Shown here: positions 1-8,919 of the stretch, piece after piece
Position numbering within the stretch: the first letter of the stretch is position 1
How the letters are laid out: each line of letters starts with the position of its first letter
Assembly: GCA_944320495.1 (NCBI GenBank)
Contig: CALUHR010000013.1
Coordinates: forward strand, 62,001-126,000
Length of the DNA stretch: 64,000 nucleotides
Source of the DNA: Candidatus Methanomethylophilaceae archaeon
GTDB lineage: Archaea; Thermoplasmatota; Thermoplasmata; Methanomassiliicoccales; Methanomethylophilaceae
Direction: 5' to 3'
The notes under the pieces: model-generated
The model's input: the letters and a program-made list of their open reading frames with translations, nothing else
What the model was told of the DNA's origin: nothing
Databases searched by the model: none
Position numbers and translations under genes: made by a program

Positions 1-1305
1 GATTGCTGACCCATCCATCACGTCGACGCTCGACGCCATCCCTCCCGGGGACGCCGCCTTGAAGAGCAGCGCGAAGACCGCCACGCCCAGGGCGGTGGCT
101 ATGTAGTTCGTGAAGAGCACCACGGCGGCCGAGGACGGTCTCAGATCCTCCTCGACGTGTATCTGCATCCTTGTCGGCAGCGCGGTGCCGGCGATGCCGA
201 AGGACGCGCCCATCAGGACCAGCTGCATCAGCAGGAACGCCAGCCCCATTGACGGCTCTATGACCACGAGCATCGCGCAGAAGGCCACCCTCATCACGAG
301 CGAGACGTTCGACGGAAGGACGCACCCGTACCTGCGGCACCAGCTCCCGGCAGGTATGGAGAACACCGCTGATACCGTCGTGGCGACCGACAGGAGCAGG
401 CCTGCGGCTAGCGTGTCGTAACCGGCCGATCCCGTGAGATAGTACGGCAGCAGATACATCACCCCGCATCCGATGATGCTGTTGACCAGGAACAGGGAGG
501 TGATCGCGTAGTACCTCCCGTTCCCGCGGAGCGGGATGTCCATCAGCCTCTCGCCCTCCGTCCCCCTGCGGCCGAGCGCCAGGAAGACGGCCATCGACAG
601 GATGCAGATCACGGCCAGCACGGCGGTGTACCATACGAACAGCCCGCCGGTCCACAGCTCCAGGACGACCATGCCGGTCGCCACTGCGACGAACATCGCG
701 GCCGCCCGCATCGGCTCCGGCATCCGGGACATGCTGCTTGGGGATACCTCCCGCATCCGCAGTGCCAGCGCCACTACGATGACCCCGACCGGGACGTTGA
801 TGAGAAAGATCCAGTGCCACTCCGACAGGCCGGTGATCAGCCCGCCGAGCGCGGGACCGAGGATGATCGCCACGCAGCAGGCCGCGTTCATGTAGGCCAT
901 GCCCATGTGGCGCCGCTCCGACGGCAGCATCGAGGTACACATCGCGGGCGTGGCTGACACCATCATCGCCGCACCCAGGCCCTGCACGAACCTGAACGCT
1001 ATCAGTACGCCCCTGTCGCCCGACATGGCGCAGCCCACGGACGCAGCCGTGAACACGACCGTGCCGAGGACGAGCATCGCACGGACCCTCCCGTCGGACG
1101 CCAGCCTGGAGAGCGGGATGCACAGGCCAGCCAAGGGGAAGAGATACGCGACGACGACGAACGCCCCGTCCGTCACGCTCATCCCCAGATCCACGGACAT
1201 CTCGGGCAGCGCTACCTGGACGATGGACGCGTCCAGACTGTCGATCAGGAGCACCAACGTCATCGTCGCGATGACCAGACCCGTGCCTCCGCGCCCCCCT
1301 CCCAT
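1..1305 (-). CDS. MFS multidrug efflux transporter, DHA2 type (3' end outside window)
   Basis: Read on the minus strand from the ATG at 1303-1305, the frame is open to the window edge (435 codons, no stop). The N-terminus carries the DHA2-type motif LDASIVQVALP in the first helix, followed by GLGAAMM and the motif C-like GPALGGLITG with WHWIFLINVPVG, as in 14-helix EmrB/QacA-type drug:proton antiporters. The product should export drugs or other small amphipathic compounds across the cell membrane. It is divergent from the acetyltransferase at 1391. The C-terminal helices are missing, so the subfamily is inferred from the N-terminal half only. No in-frame CGA occurs in the visible part. Confidence 0.85.
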   Translation of the reverse strand, partial: MGGGRGGTGLVIATMTLVLLIDSLDASIVQVALPEMSVDLGMSVTDGAFVVVAYLFPLAGLCIPLSRLASDGRVRAMLVLGTVVFTAASVGCAMSGDRGVLIAFRFVQGLGAAMMVSATPAMCTSMLPSERRHMGMAYMNAACCVAIILGPALGGLITGLSEWHWIFLINVPVGVIVVALALRMREVSPSSMSRMPEPMRAAAMFVAVATGMVVLELWTGGLFVWYTAVLAVICILSMAVFLALGRRGTEGERLMDIPLRGNGRYYAITSLFLVNSIIGCGVMYLLPYYLTGSAGYDTLAAGLLLSVATTVSAVFSIPAGSWCRRYGCVLPSNVSLVMRVAFCAMLVVIEPSMGLAFLLMQLVLMGASFGIAGTALPTRMQIHVEEDLRPSSAAVVLFTNYIATALGVAVFALLFKAASPGGMASSVDVMDGSAI

Positions 1306-1358
1306 GACATCCGGATGGCATTCGCATAGGAATAGGATTCCGATTGACCATTCGCAGA

Positions 1359-1387
1359 CTATTTATCCGAAGCCGTCCAGAGGATGA
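1359..1387 (+). promoter_or_regulatory. TATA-like box and ribosome binding site of the Eis-like gene
   Basis: CTATTTAT at 1359-1366 resembles an archaeal TATA box, about 28 bases before the start. AGAGGATGA at 1379-1387 is a plausible Shine-Dalgarno sequence four bases before the ATG at 1391. Confidence 0.45.
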
Positions 1388-1390
1388 CCC

Positions 1391-2608
1391 ATGCCCAGGA
1401 ACGAGGAGCTTTCGGTTCGCAGCCTTACGACGGACGACATAGACCAGTACAACTCGCTTCTGCGCTATGCGTTCCAGGTCACGGAGGAGGAGCTCCAGAG
1501 GGCGGGATGGAGGGACGACGACATCCTGCAGTCCAAGTTCCCGGTGCTGGAGAGGGCCGAGGTCCTCGGATGCTGGGACGGTGATCAGCTCGTGTCCCAG
1601 GTGGCCGTCTACCACCTGAGGATGAACATACACGGCGAGGTGTACGACATCGGCCATGTCACCAGCGTCTCCACGTACCCGGAGTACTCCGGCCGCGGGC
1701 TCATGAAGAGGCTGCTGAGGCTCAGCCTCGAGTACATACGCTCAAGCGGGAGGTCCCTGGCCCTGCTCTACCCGTTCTCGATCCCACTTTATCGCCACTT
1801 CGGCTGGGAGATCGTCTCCAACAAGATGTCCTACAAGGTGAAGGACTACCAGATCGCCCCCTCTAGGAAGAAGCCGAAGGCCCCCGGATACGTCAGGAGG
1901 GTGGCCTGGGACGACAGGGAGTTCATGGACCTCCACGCGAGATTCGCCCTCCAGACCCACGGGTGCATCCTGAGGGACAGGGTGGCCTGGGAGGAGTACT
2001 GGAGATGGGACGAGGAGGACACCATCGTCGCCATCTACTACGGCGAGGACGACGTGGCCGAGGGGTACATGGTGTACCAGATCAAGGCGGACGTCATGCA
2101 CGTGAAGGAGATGGTCTACCTGAACATGGAGGCCCAGAGGGGGCTATGGGACTACATCAGCGCCCACTACTCCATGATCGAAGAGGTCAGGGGATACACC
2201 TATAGGAGCGAGCTGATGGCGTTCATCCTCGAGGACGGGAACGTGACGGAGACCATCCGCCCGTACATGATGGCCCGCATCGTGGACGTGGAGCAGTTCT
2301 TCGTCGACTACAGGACCGACGGGGCGGAGGCCGATGTTGTGTTCGCCTTCGAGGTGGAGGACTCCTTCCTCGAGTGGAACAACAGGACCTTCTGCGTGCT
2401 GTTCCACGGCGGAAGGGCCGAGGTGACGGACATGGAACCGGACTACACGGTGAGCCTGTCCATCGGATCGCTGACCACCATGCTGATGGGGTACATGACC
2501 GCCTCACAGCTCGCCAGGCTGGAGAGGCTGAAGGCCGAGCCGGAGGCCGTGGAGGCCCTGGACGAGATACTGATCCACGAGATCCCGTACATCTCGGACT
2601 ATCTGTGA
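1391..2608 (+). CDS. Eis-like GNAT N-acetyltransferase
   Basis: A 405-residue protein with the layout of Eis-type acetyltransferases: an N-terminal GNAT domain containing the acetyl-CoA pyrophosphate loop YSGRGLMKRLL (about residues 98-108), a second GNAT-like half, and a C-terminal sterol-carrier-like domain (about 300-400). Eis enzymes transfer acetyl from acetyl-CoA to amines, including aminoglycosides and peptide lysines; the substrate here is unknown. The ATG at 1391 has a good ribosome binding site. It stops at TGA. All 405 codons were scanned and none is CGA, although about 30 encode arginine. Confidence 0.85.
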   Translation: MPRNEELSVRSLTTDDIDQYNSLLRYAFQVTEEELQRAGWRDDDILQSKFPVLERAEVLGCWDGDQLVSQVAVYHLRMNIHGEVYDIGHVTSVSTYPEYSGRGLMKRLLRLSLEYIRSSGRSLALLYPFSIPLYRHFGWEIVSNKMSYKVKDYQIAPSRKKPKAPGYVRRVAWDDREFMDLHARFALQTHGCILRDRVAWEEYWRWDEEDTIVAIYYGEDDVAEGYMVYQIKADVMHVKEMVYLNMEAQRGLWDYISAHYSMIEEVRGYTYRSELMAFILEDGNVTETIRPYMMARIVDVEQFFVDYRTDGAEADVVFAFEVEDSFLEWNNRTFCVLFHGGRAEVTDMEPDYTVSLSIGSLTTMLMGYMTASQLARLERLKAEPEAVEALDEILIHEIPYISDYL

Positions 2609-2660
2609 CGGTCATCGCCGGGATGGGGCGGACGCCCCGCCCCGGCTATTCTCATCAGAC

Positions 2661-3032
2661 TCGGTCGTCCCACTCGGCGAAGAGTCTGGCTATGCCCTTC
2701 TTGGCCACGGACCAGCAGGGGACTCCGCCGATGAGGACGGCCACCTTGATGGCCTCCAGGATCTCCTCCTTGGTGGCCCCGTAGTTCTTGGCCACCCTCG
2801 CCTGGGCGTAGACGCAGTCCTCGCACATCCTTACCGCGACGCACGAGAGCGCCATCAGCCTCTTGGTCTTCCTGTCGATGGCCCCGTCCTCGACCATGAC
2901 CCTGTCCATCGTGTGCAGGGTGTCGATGAAGGACGGATCCAGCTCCCTGATCGCCTTCAGCGTGTCTGGCGCGAACCCGCCCATGCCGCTGCACATCTGC
3001 CCGAACTTGTCTCCTCCGCATTCCTGGGACAT
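2661..3032 (-). CDS. Carboxymuconolactone decarboxylase/AhpD-like protein
   Basis: About 123 residues of the CMD/AhpD fold, with the redox motif CEDCVYAQ around residue 65. AhpD relatives use this CxxC as an alkylhydroperoxidase or thiol-disulfide centre; the usual histidine after it is replaced by glutamine, so the function is unsure. I chose ATG 3032 because a TATA-like GTTATC lies about 25 bases upstream, which suggests a leaderless mRNA; an ATG at 3089 would add 19 unlikely residues. The frame meets CGA at 2661-2663, two codons before TGA at 2655-2657; CGA is taken as the stop. Confidence 0.8.
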
Positions 3033-3184
3033 GCGTACGGAATCAGTGGGCGGGCAGATAACGGTTGCCCGTCGTGGGACTGGATTCAACCCCCGTTCAC
3101 ATCCGGCCCCTCGAAGTGATGGGCAGACCCTGTGAACATCGTGGGATCCCCGATCTACAATTGCATATTAACATTCGTAACTAT

Positions 3185-3199
3185 CAAATTATTTAAATA
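3185..3199 (+). promoter_or_regulatory. TATA box of the aIF1A-RIO1-KsgA operon
   Basis: An AT-rich block, AAATTATTTAAATAG, in an otherwise GC-rich sequence lies about 35-45 bases before the aIF1A start. It is the only strong TATA-like element before the gene string that runs from 3230 to 8132. The rest of the gap back to 3033 shows no gene. Confidence 0.6.
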
Positions 3200-3229
3200 G
3201 AGAATCCCTTCATGGGTCCCTTATAAGTG

Positions 3230-3565
3230 ATGACCATGGTAGACAACCAACCGCTGGAGAGCCCCGATGCGGATGTCACCCGCGTTCGTCTTCCGAACAT
3301 CAAGGAGAACGAGATGTTCGGCATAGCCGACCAGCTGCTGGGCGCATCCAAGATCAAGGTCATGTGCGAGGACGGAGTGTCCCGCGTCGGCCGCATCCCC
3401 GGGAAGATCAAGAAGAGGATGTGGATAAGGGAGGGAGACCTCCTCATCGTGTCCGTCTGGGACTTCCAGCCGGACAAGTGCGACGTCCGCTTCAGGTACA
3501 CCCGCACGCAGGCCGTCAACCTCAGCAAGAGGGGCAAGGTCCCGAAGAACCTCGACATATTCTGA
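3230..3565 (+). CDS. eif1A: Translation initiation factor 1A (aIF1A)
   Basis: A 111-residue protein matching archaeal aIF1A: a short acidic N-terminus, then an OB-fold (S1-like) domain from RLPNIKENEMFG to the conserved GRIPGKIKKRMWIREGD and VWDFQPDKCDVRFRY. It binds the small ribosomal subunit A site and helps start-codon selection. Starts are possible at GTG 3227, ATG 3230 and ATG 3236; 3230 is preferred. It ends in TGA eight bases before RIO1, and no in-frame CGA is present. It is the first gene of the translation and ribosome operon. Confidence 0.96.
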   Translation: MTMVDNQPLESPDADVTRVRLPNIKENEMFGIADQLLGASKIKVMCEDGVSRVGRIPGKIKKRMWIREGDLLIVSVWDFQPDKCDVRFRYTRTQAVNLSKRGKVPKNLDIF

Positions 3566-3573
3566 GAGGTTCC

Positions 3574-4371
3574 ATGACCTCCTACGAGGAGGCGTACGCG
3601 TACCTCGAGAGGCATGTGGACGCCCTAAAGACGGACCGCACCGGCGACGAGCGTCAGACCGACGCGGAGGTGTTCGACAGGAGGACCCTCCTGACGATCT
3701 ACGACATGATGACCGCCGGGTACATCGACATGGTGCACTACCCCGTGTCGACCGGCAAGGAGGGCAACGTCTTCTACGCCACCGACGAGGACGGCGACGG
3801 CATGGCCCTGAAGATCTTCAGGACCTCCACATCGACGTTCAAGCGCGTGGCTAAGTACATCGAGGGGGACCCCAGGTTCAGGGGCGCCACCGGCAACAGG
3901 TGGCGCATGATCTACACCTGGGTCAACAAGGAGTTCAAGAACCTCGCCAGGTACGCCGAGGCCGGGATACCCGTGCCGGAGCCCATAACGTTCAACCAGA
4001 ACTGCCTCCTGATGGAGTACATCGGCGACGAGACCGGACCCGCCCCCCAGCTCAGGGAGTGCGTCCTGGAGGACCCCACCGAGACCTACGACGATGTGAT
4101 ATCATTCATCATCGACGGATGGCAGGAGGCCCACCTCGTGCACGGGGACCTGAGCGAGTACAACATCCTCATGTGGGACGGCCAGCCCGTTATGATCGAC
4201 GTCGGGCAGGCCATGACCACTGACAACTACAACGCGAAGGAGCTCCTGGAGAGGGACATTCGCAACGTCAACGCCTTCTTCCGGAAGAGGGGCGCGGACG
4301 TCATAGAGGACGCCGTCGTCCTCGACGAGACACTGAACGGCGGCAGCGACGACGAGGAGGAAGAGGAATGA
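3574..4371 (+). CDS. rio1: RIO1-type serine/threonine protein kinase
   Basis: A 265-residue RIO kinase. Visible are the nucleotide loop STGKEGNVFYA (from about residue 58), the lysine motif ALKIFRTSTSTFK, the catalytic loop HGDLSEYN (about 190-197) and the metal-binding ID of MIDVGQA (about 208). The C-terminus is an acidic run of D and E. Archaeal Rio1 takes part in late maturation of the 30S subunit. The ATG at 3574 follows GAGAGGT. The gene overlaps the next by ATGA, which implies translational coupling. No internal CGA was found in 265 codons. Confidence 0.95.
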   Translation: MTSYEEAYAYLERHVDALKTDRTGDERQTDAEVFDRRTLLTIYDMMTAGYIDMVHYPVSTGKEGNVFYATDEDGDGMALKIFRTSTSTFKRVAKYIEGDPRFRGATGNRWRMIYTWVNKEFKNLARYAEAGIPVPEPITFNQNCLLMEYIGDETGPAPQLRECVLEDPTETYDDVISFIIDGWQEAHLVHGDLSEYNILMWDGQPVMIDVGQAMTTDNYNAKELLERDIRNVNAFFRKRGADVIEDAVVLDETLNGGSDDEEEEE

Positions 4372-4916
4372 GGTCCATAAGGATACCCGCCGACAGGGTC
4401 GGCACCCTCATAGGGAAGAACGGAGAGGTCAAGAAGACCCTCCAGAACATCTCCGGGATCAAGATCGATGTGGACACCGAGGAGGGGGAGGTCATCCTCC
4501 ACGACGACGTGGAGCTCGAGGACCCCCTCAAGGCGCTCCAGCTCATGGACGTCGTCAAGGCCGTCGGCAGGGGGTTCAACCCCGAGAAGGCCATGAGGCT
4601 GTTCGAGGACGACGAGTACCTCGAGGTCGTTGATCTCAAGGAGTTCGTCGGCGAGCGCTCCAACCAGCTCGCCAGGATCCGCGGGAGGCTCATCGGCAAG
4701 GACGGCAAGACCCGCAGGATCATCGAGGACCTGACCGGCTGCGATATGGTGATCTACGGCAACACCGTCGGGCTGATCGGGAACTCCGTCACACTCCCCG
4801 TGGCCAAGCACGCCGTGGAGCTCATCCTCCAGGGCAGCGAGCACGCCACCGTGTACCACTATCTGGAGAGCCAGCGCCCCCGCCTCCGCATCGCGGAGAT
4901 GGGATTCGACCTGTGA
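4368..4916 (+). CDS. KH-domain rRNA processing factor (archaeal Dim2/Pno1/Krr1 family)
   Basis: A 182-residue protein with two KH folds: the first has IGKNGEVKKTLQ (about residues 17-28), the second IRGRLIGKDGKTRRIIE (about 104-120) with the RNA-binding GKDG loop. This is the archaeal homologue of Dim2/Pno1, which binds the 3' end of 16S rRNA precursor and works with Nob1, Rio1 and KsgA in small-subunit maturation. All four factors are encoded in this window. It overlaps RIO1 by four bases and ends in TGA nine bases before pus10. Confidence 0.92.
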   Translation: MRSIRIPADRVGTLIGKNGEVKKTLQNISGIKIDVDTEEGEVILHDDVELEDPLKALQLMDVVKAVGRGFNPEKAMRLFEDDEYLEVVDLKEFVGERSNQLARIRGRLIGKDGKTRRIIEDLTGCDMVIYGNTVGLIGNSVTLPVAKHAVELILQGSEHATVYHYLESQRPRLRIAEMGFDL

Positions 4917-4925
4917 GGCGACCCC

Positions 4926-6152
4926 ATGGAGGACTGGATCTACGAGAACCTGGAGACCGCCCGCGCCCTCGCTTCCGAGGGACTGTGCGACAGGTGCCTG
5001 GGCCGCATGTTCGGCAAGGTCGGCACCGGCATGACCAACGACGAGCGCGGACGCATGGTCCGCGAGGCTCTCGCGGAGGAGGGAGACTGCCCTCCCGCAG
5101 TGTCGCCCTGTCCCCTGTGCGAGGACATCTTCGACCTGCTCCCCCGCTTCGCCGAGAACGTGGCGGAGGCGGTGAACCCCATAGAGTCCGACAACTTCCT
5201 CGTCGGCACCAAGGTCGAACCCGAGATCGCCGAGCGCGAGAGGGCCCTGTGGGAGAAGCACCAGCTCCAGAGCCCGGAGGCCATCAAGTCCGAGCTCAAC
5301 CGCGAGATCGGCAAGCTGGCACTCCCCATGATCCACCGCCCGGTGGAGTTCAAGAACCCCCAGGTGGTCGCCCTGGTGGACACCCGCTTCGGCGAGGTCA
5401 AGCTGGACATCGCCCCCCTCTTCATCGCCGGCCGCTACAACAAGTACAGCCGCGAGATCCCCCAGACCATATGGCCCTGCAGGGAGTGCCACGGCAAGGG
5501 ATGTCCCCACTGCCACGGCAAGGGCAAGATGTACGAGACCTCGGTGCAGGAGATCATCGGGGACATCGCCCTGGAGATGGCCGACGGGAAGGAGCACTTC
5601 TTCCACGGCATGGGCCGCGAGGACATCGACGCGCGCATGCTCGGTGACGGGAGGCCCTTCGTCCTGGAGATCTCCCAGCCCAGGAGGAGGTTCATAGACC
5701 TGGACGAGCTCGAGAGGAGGTCCAGCGCAGGCGACATGGCAGCGTTCAACTCCCTGCACTTCGTCCAGCGCGAGGCCGTCGAGAGATACAAGGGTGCCGC
5801 GTCCGACAAGGTCTATCGCGTGCGCGTTAAAGCAGACGGCAAAGTTAATAAAGAGGCAGTAGTTGACGTCGCCTTATCGTTCAAGGACGCCGATATAGAA
5901 CAGAGGACTCCACGCCGTGTCGAGCACAGAAGGGCCGACCTGGTCAGGAAGAGGAGGATCCACTGGGTGACGGCGGACTCCTTCGACGGGGACCGGTTCG
6001 ACCTCGAACTCGAGACCGACTCCGGCACGTACGTGAAGGAGTTCGTGTCCGGGGACGACGGCCGCACTCACCCCAACTTCTCTGAGAGGCTTGGGATCCA
6101 GTGCGTCGTCGAGGCCCTCGACGTATTGGCGATTGACTATCACGAACCACGA
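4926..6152 (+). CDS. pus10: tRNA pseudouridine(54/55) synthase Pus10
   Basis: A 408-residue Pus10, which makes pseudouridine 54 and 55 in the T-loop of tRNA. The N-terminal region has CDRCLGRMFG and CPLC, the insert has paired cysteines CRECHGKGCPHC, the catalytic region is GREDIDARML (aspartate near residue 235), and the conserved end is GTYVKEFVSGDDGRT then LDVLAIDY. The frame meets CGA at 6150-6152, in the sequence CGAGGGATT eleven bases before the L21e start, where a stop plus ribosome binding site is expected. With the standard code it runs to 6794 through L21e and RpoF in another frame. All 408 codons were scanned and this is the first CGA. Confidence 0.93.
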
Positions 6153-6162
6153 GGGATTCACA

Positions 6163-6456
6163 ATGCAGGCATCCAGAGGAACAAGGACCAAAACCCGCAA
6201 CCTCCTGAAGAAGAAGCCGAGGGCACGCGGCCTGTCCCCCATCACCAAGGGACTCCAGACCTTCGAGCCCGGCGACAAGGTCAACATCATCATCGACCCC
6301 AGCGTCCACAAGGGCATGCCCTTCTCCAGGTTCCACGGTCTCACCGGCGTCGTCATCGACTCCAGGGGAGAGGCCTACGAGGTCAGCGTCAAGGACGGCA
6401 ACAAGACGAAGATCGTCGTCGCCCGCCCCGAGCACCTCGTCAGGACCATGGAGTGA
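6163..6456 (+). CDS. rpl21e: 50S ribosomal protein L21e
   Basis: A 97-residue ribosomal protein L21e with the basic N-terminus RGTRTKTRNLLKKKPR, the SH3-like core FEPGDKVNIIIDPSVHKGMP and FHGLTGVV, and the C-terminus VARPEHLV. The ATG at 6163 follows a GAGGGAT ribosome binding site; longer reading from 6091 lies inside pus10. It is followed six bases after its TGA by rpoF, the arrangement common in archaea (L21e, rpoF, DUF655, ksgA). Confidence 0.96.
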   Translation: MQASRGTRTKTRNLLKKKPRARGLSPITKGLQTFEPGDKVNIIIDPSVHKGMPFSRFHGLTGVVIDSRGEAYEVSVKDGNKTKIVVARPEHLVRTME

Positions 6457-6462
6457 GGTCCC

Positions 6463-6789
6463 ATGGAGCAGAGGTACCTCACGGTCGCCGAGGTGGGGGC
6501 GCTCCTCCAGGCCGAATCAGAGGCCAGGGGATACGACTTCATGCTCGCCTCCCAGAAGGCGGCGCTCGACCACGCGCAGAAGACCTGCGCGATTACGAAG
6601 GAGCAGGCGGACGCCATCGTGGCCGCCGCCCTCCAGCTCGACTTCGTGACCGAGCCCGTGGCCGTGAAGATCGCCGACCTGCTCCCCTCCACCCCCGAGG
6701 ACGTGCGCGCCATCTTCGCCAAGGAGAGGGTCGTCCTCGAGAAGGAGCAGATAGACGCCGTCATCGACATCGTCAGCGACAACTCGTGA
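6463..6789 (+). CDS. rpoF: DNA-directed RNA polymerase subunit F (Rpo4/Rpb4-like)
   Basis: A 108-residue archaeal Rpo4, identified by length, alpha-helical composition and position between L21e and DUF655. The family hallmark region LTVAEVGALL and the C-terminal helices ending in IDIVSDN are visible. With RpoE (Rpo7) it forms the polymerase stalk that binds nascent RNA and helps initiation and processivity. It ends in TGA and is the fifth gene after aIF1A in a tightly packed operon. Confidence 0.92.
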   Translation: MEQRYLTVAEVGALLQAESEARGYDFMLASQKAALDHAQKTCAITKEQADAIVAAALQLDFVTEPVAVKIADLLPSTPEDVRAIFAKERVVLEKEQIDAVIDIVSDNS

Positions 6790-6798
6790 CGTGATCAA

Positions 6799-7350
6799 GT
6801 GGAAGACTACGCCTACATCCTCGACTGGCTGCCGACCGGTGCCACCGGCGGCGGATTCTCCAAACGCGAACCCCTCGTCTACGCCATCGGCGCGGAGGAG
6901 TTCAAGCTCTTCGAGCTCGTCCCGAAGGCTACCGCGCAGGTGACCATAGGCACCAGGACCTACATCGGGAAGGACACCCCCCAGATCAAGAGGGACGTTA
7001 TCGACCACGTCAAGAGGCGCATCGGTTTCAACGAGCTCACCAGCAACGCCCAGAGCGAGCTGGAGTACGCTGTGACCGACATAGTCATGGCCGACCAGGC
7101 CAGGTTCGTGAAGTTCTTCAACGAGGCCGAGGGGATCAGCCTCCGCAAGCACATGCTTGAGGAGCTGCCCGGCCTCGGGAAGAAGTCCATGGCCACCATC
7201 CTCGAGGAGAGGAAGAAGGGTCCGTTCAAGGACTTCGCAGACCTCACCGAGCGCACCGGCATCAAGGCGCCCGAGAAGTTCATCGTTTCGCGCATCGTGC
7301 TCGAGATCTCCGATCCCGACAGGAAGCGCTACATCTTCGTCTCCAGATGA
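6799..7350 (+). CDS. DUF655 helix-hairpin-helix protein
   Basis: A 183-residue DUF655 protein. The N-terminal half (EDYAYILDWLPTG) is the family signature, with an OB-like segment, and the C-terminal half carries a helix-hairpin-helix region LPGLGKKSMATIL (about residues 122-134). DUF655 proteins are nearly universal in archaea next to rpoF and ksgA and are thought to bind nucleic acid, but no function is established. The start is GTG at 6799, nine bases after the rpoF stop. It overlaps ksgA by ATGA. Confidence 0.9.
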   Translation: MEDYAYILDWLPTGATGGGFSKREPLVYAIGAEEFKLFELVPKATAQVTIGTRTYIGKDTPQIKRDVIDHVKRRIGFNELTSNAQSELEYAVTDIVMADQARFVKFFNEAEGISLRKHMLEELPGLGKKSMATILEERKKGPFKDFADLTERTGIKAPEKFIVSRIVLEISDPDRKRYIFVSR

Positions 7351-8132
7351 GCACCGCCAGAGAGCTCATGGCCTCCGCGGGAGTCGTCCCGAAGAAGAGC
7401 AAGGGGCAGAATTTTCTGATTGACGACCGCGTGGCGGACCGCATCGTCGGCTACGCCGGCATCACGCCCTCCGACAGGGTGCTGGAGATCGGCCCCGGGT
7501 TCGGCGTCCTCACAGATAGGCTCGCCGGCATGGGATCGAGCCTCACGTGCATCGAACTTGATACCAAGCTCGCATCCTACATCAGATCGACCTACGGCGA
7601 CCGCCTCACGCTCATCGAGGGCGACGCGGTCAAGGTCCCCTTCCCGGAGTTCGACGTCCTCGTCAGCAACCTGCCGTACAGCGTCTCGACCCCCATCATC
7701 TTCAAGCTCCTGGACCGCCCGTTCAGACGCGCCGTCGTCATGGTCCAGAAGGAGTTCGCCGACCGCATGGTCGCGGACGTCGGCAGCCCCGAGTACTCGA
7801 GGCTCACCGTCAACCTGTTCTACCGCGCCGAGTGCGAGATACTCGAACCCGTCCCCGCGTCCAGGTTCGACCCCAGGCCCAAGGTTGACTCCGCCGTAGT
7901 CGGCATAACGCCGAGACCCGCGCCGTTCGAGGTCCTCGACGAGCGCACGTTCTTCAAGGTGACCGAGGCCTGCTTCAACCAGCGCAGGAAGAAGATCGGC
8001 ACCGCCCTCAGGAACTACCGTCTGGTGGAGTCGTCCGAGAACATACCCTACAGGGACGACCGCATAGAGGACCTCCGTCCGGTGGAGATCGCCGAGATCG
8101 CTGACGCGGTGTTCCTGACCAGCAGACAGCGA
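7347..8132 (+). CDS. ksgA: rRNA adenine dimethyltransferase KsgA/Dim1
   Basis: A 261-residue enzyme that dimethylates two adjacent adenines near the 3' end of 16S rRNA. Motifs: GQNFL (about 20-24), the SAM-binding EIGPGFG (47-53), and catalytic NLPY (about 107-110); the C-terminal helical domain ends near EIADAVFLTSRQ. The frame then meets CGA at 8130-8132, followed by a run of arginines and glycines unlike KsgA tails, to TGA at 8169-8171. I take CGA as the stop. Codons before it were scanned and none is CGA. It overlaps DUF655 by four bases. Confidence 0.94.
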
Positions 8133-8168
8133 TCGCTTCAACCAGACCGCCGGCGAAGAGGGGCAGGT

Positions 8169-8183
8169 TGATATACAACATAT
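8169..8183 (+). promoter_or_regulatory. TATA-like promoter of the YczE-like gene
   Basis: TGATATACAACATAT, starting just after the CGA-terminated ksgA, lies about 25 bases before the ATG at 8203, a spacing that fits a leaderless archaeal transcript. Confidence 0.4.
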
Positions 8184-8202
8184 TGTCTGATTGCGGGACA
8201 TC

Positions 8203-8919
8203 ATGAGGCACGACCATATCGCCAGACGCATCCTCGTCTTCGCGATGGGTCTTCTGGTGATCTCGCTGAGCATCGGATTCATCACGAAGGCGTCCCTCGG
8301 GACCCCTCCGATCTCCTCCATCCCCTACAGCCTGTCACTGATCTTCCCATCGCTGACGCTCGGCAACTTCACCATCCTCTACAGCCTGCTGCTCGTGTTC
8401 CTGCAGCTCGTCATCCTCGGGAAGGAGGCGGACAAGCTCAGCCTCGGTCTCCAGGTCATCATATCATTCGTGTTCGGGTACTTCATCGACTTCGGGCTCA
8501 TGGTGCTGGGCGACTTCGCGCCAGACGCCTACTGGGAGCAGGTCGTCTGCGTCCTGATCGGATGCTTCGGACTCGCCCTTGGGGTCTATCTGCAGATCAT
8601 CGCCGACTTCACCATGGTCCCAGGGGACGGCTTCGCCTACGCGCTCTCGGTGAAGATCAAGAGGAAGCCCTACAGGGTCGTCCGCGTCTGCTCGGACGTG
8701 ACGATGATCGTCATCGCCGCCCTGCTCGGCTTCATCGCCATGGGCGGGACCGGAGGGGTGCGCGAGGGCACCGTCATCTGCGCGCTCCTGATCGGCACCA
8801 TAGCGGGAGTCTACTTCAGCAAGCTGAGGTGGCTCACCGTCAGGCTCTTCCCGGAGGATGCCCAGGAGACCGTAGTCACCGCCGAACCCGCGGGGGGATC
8901 CGGTGCCAGCGGACAGTGA
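8203..8919 (+). CDS. YczE/YyaS/YitT-family membrane protein
   Basis: A 238-residue integral membrane protein with about five to six helices. The N-terminal GLLVISLSIGFITKASLGTPPISSIPYSLS is typical of the YczE/YyaS family, and a later loop MVPGDGFAYALS repeats the pattern. The transport role of this family is not established. ATG 8203 is preferred over the in-frame TTG at 8191. The 3' end overlaps the MarR gene by 17 bases, so the two are probably one operon, the regulator possibly controlling the membrane protein. Confidence 0.8.
   Translation: MRHDHIARRILVFAMGLLVISLSIGFITKASLGTPPISSIPYSLSLIFPSLTLGNFTILYSLLLVFLQLVILGKEADKLSLGLQVIISFVFGYFIDFGLMVLGDFAPDAYWEQVVCVLIGCFGLALGVYLQIIADFTMVPGDGFAYALSVKIKRKPYRVVRVCSDVTMIVIAALLGFIAMGGTGGVREGTVICALLIGTIAGVYFSKLRWLTVRLFPEDAQETVVTAEPAGGSGASGQ

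Noticed and set aside
4227..5759. A 510-residue minus-strand frame antisense to Dim2 and Pus10.
   Set aside because: It is a GC-rich antisense shadow (valine/leucine/glycine/aspartate rich) with no family features, opposite well-identified genes.
4926..6794. A frameshift or sequencing indel at the end of pus10.
   Set aside because: One indel could explain one gene, but the same pattern with CGA in frame at the expected end recurs in 25 genes.
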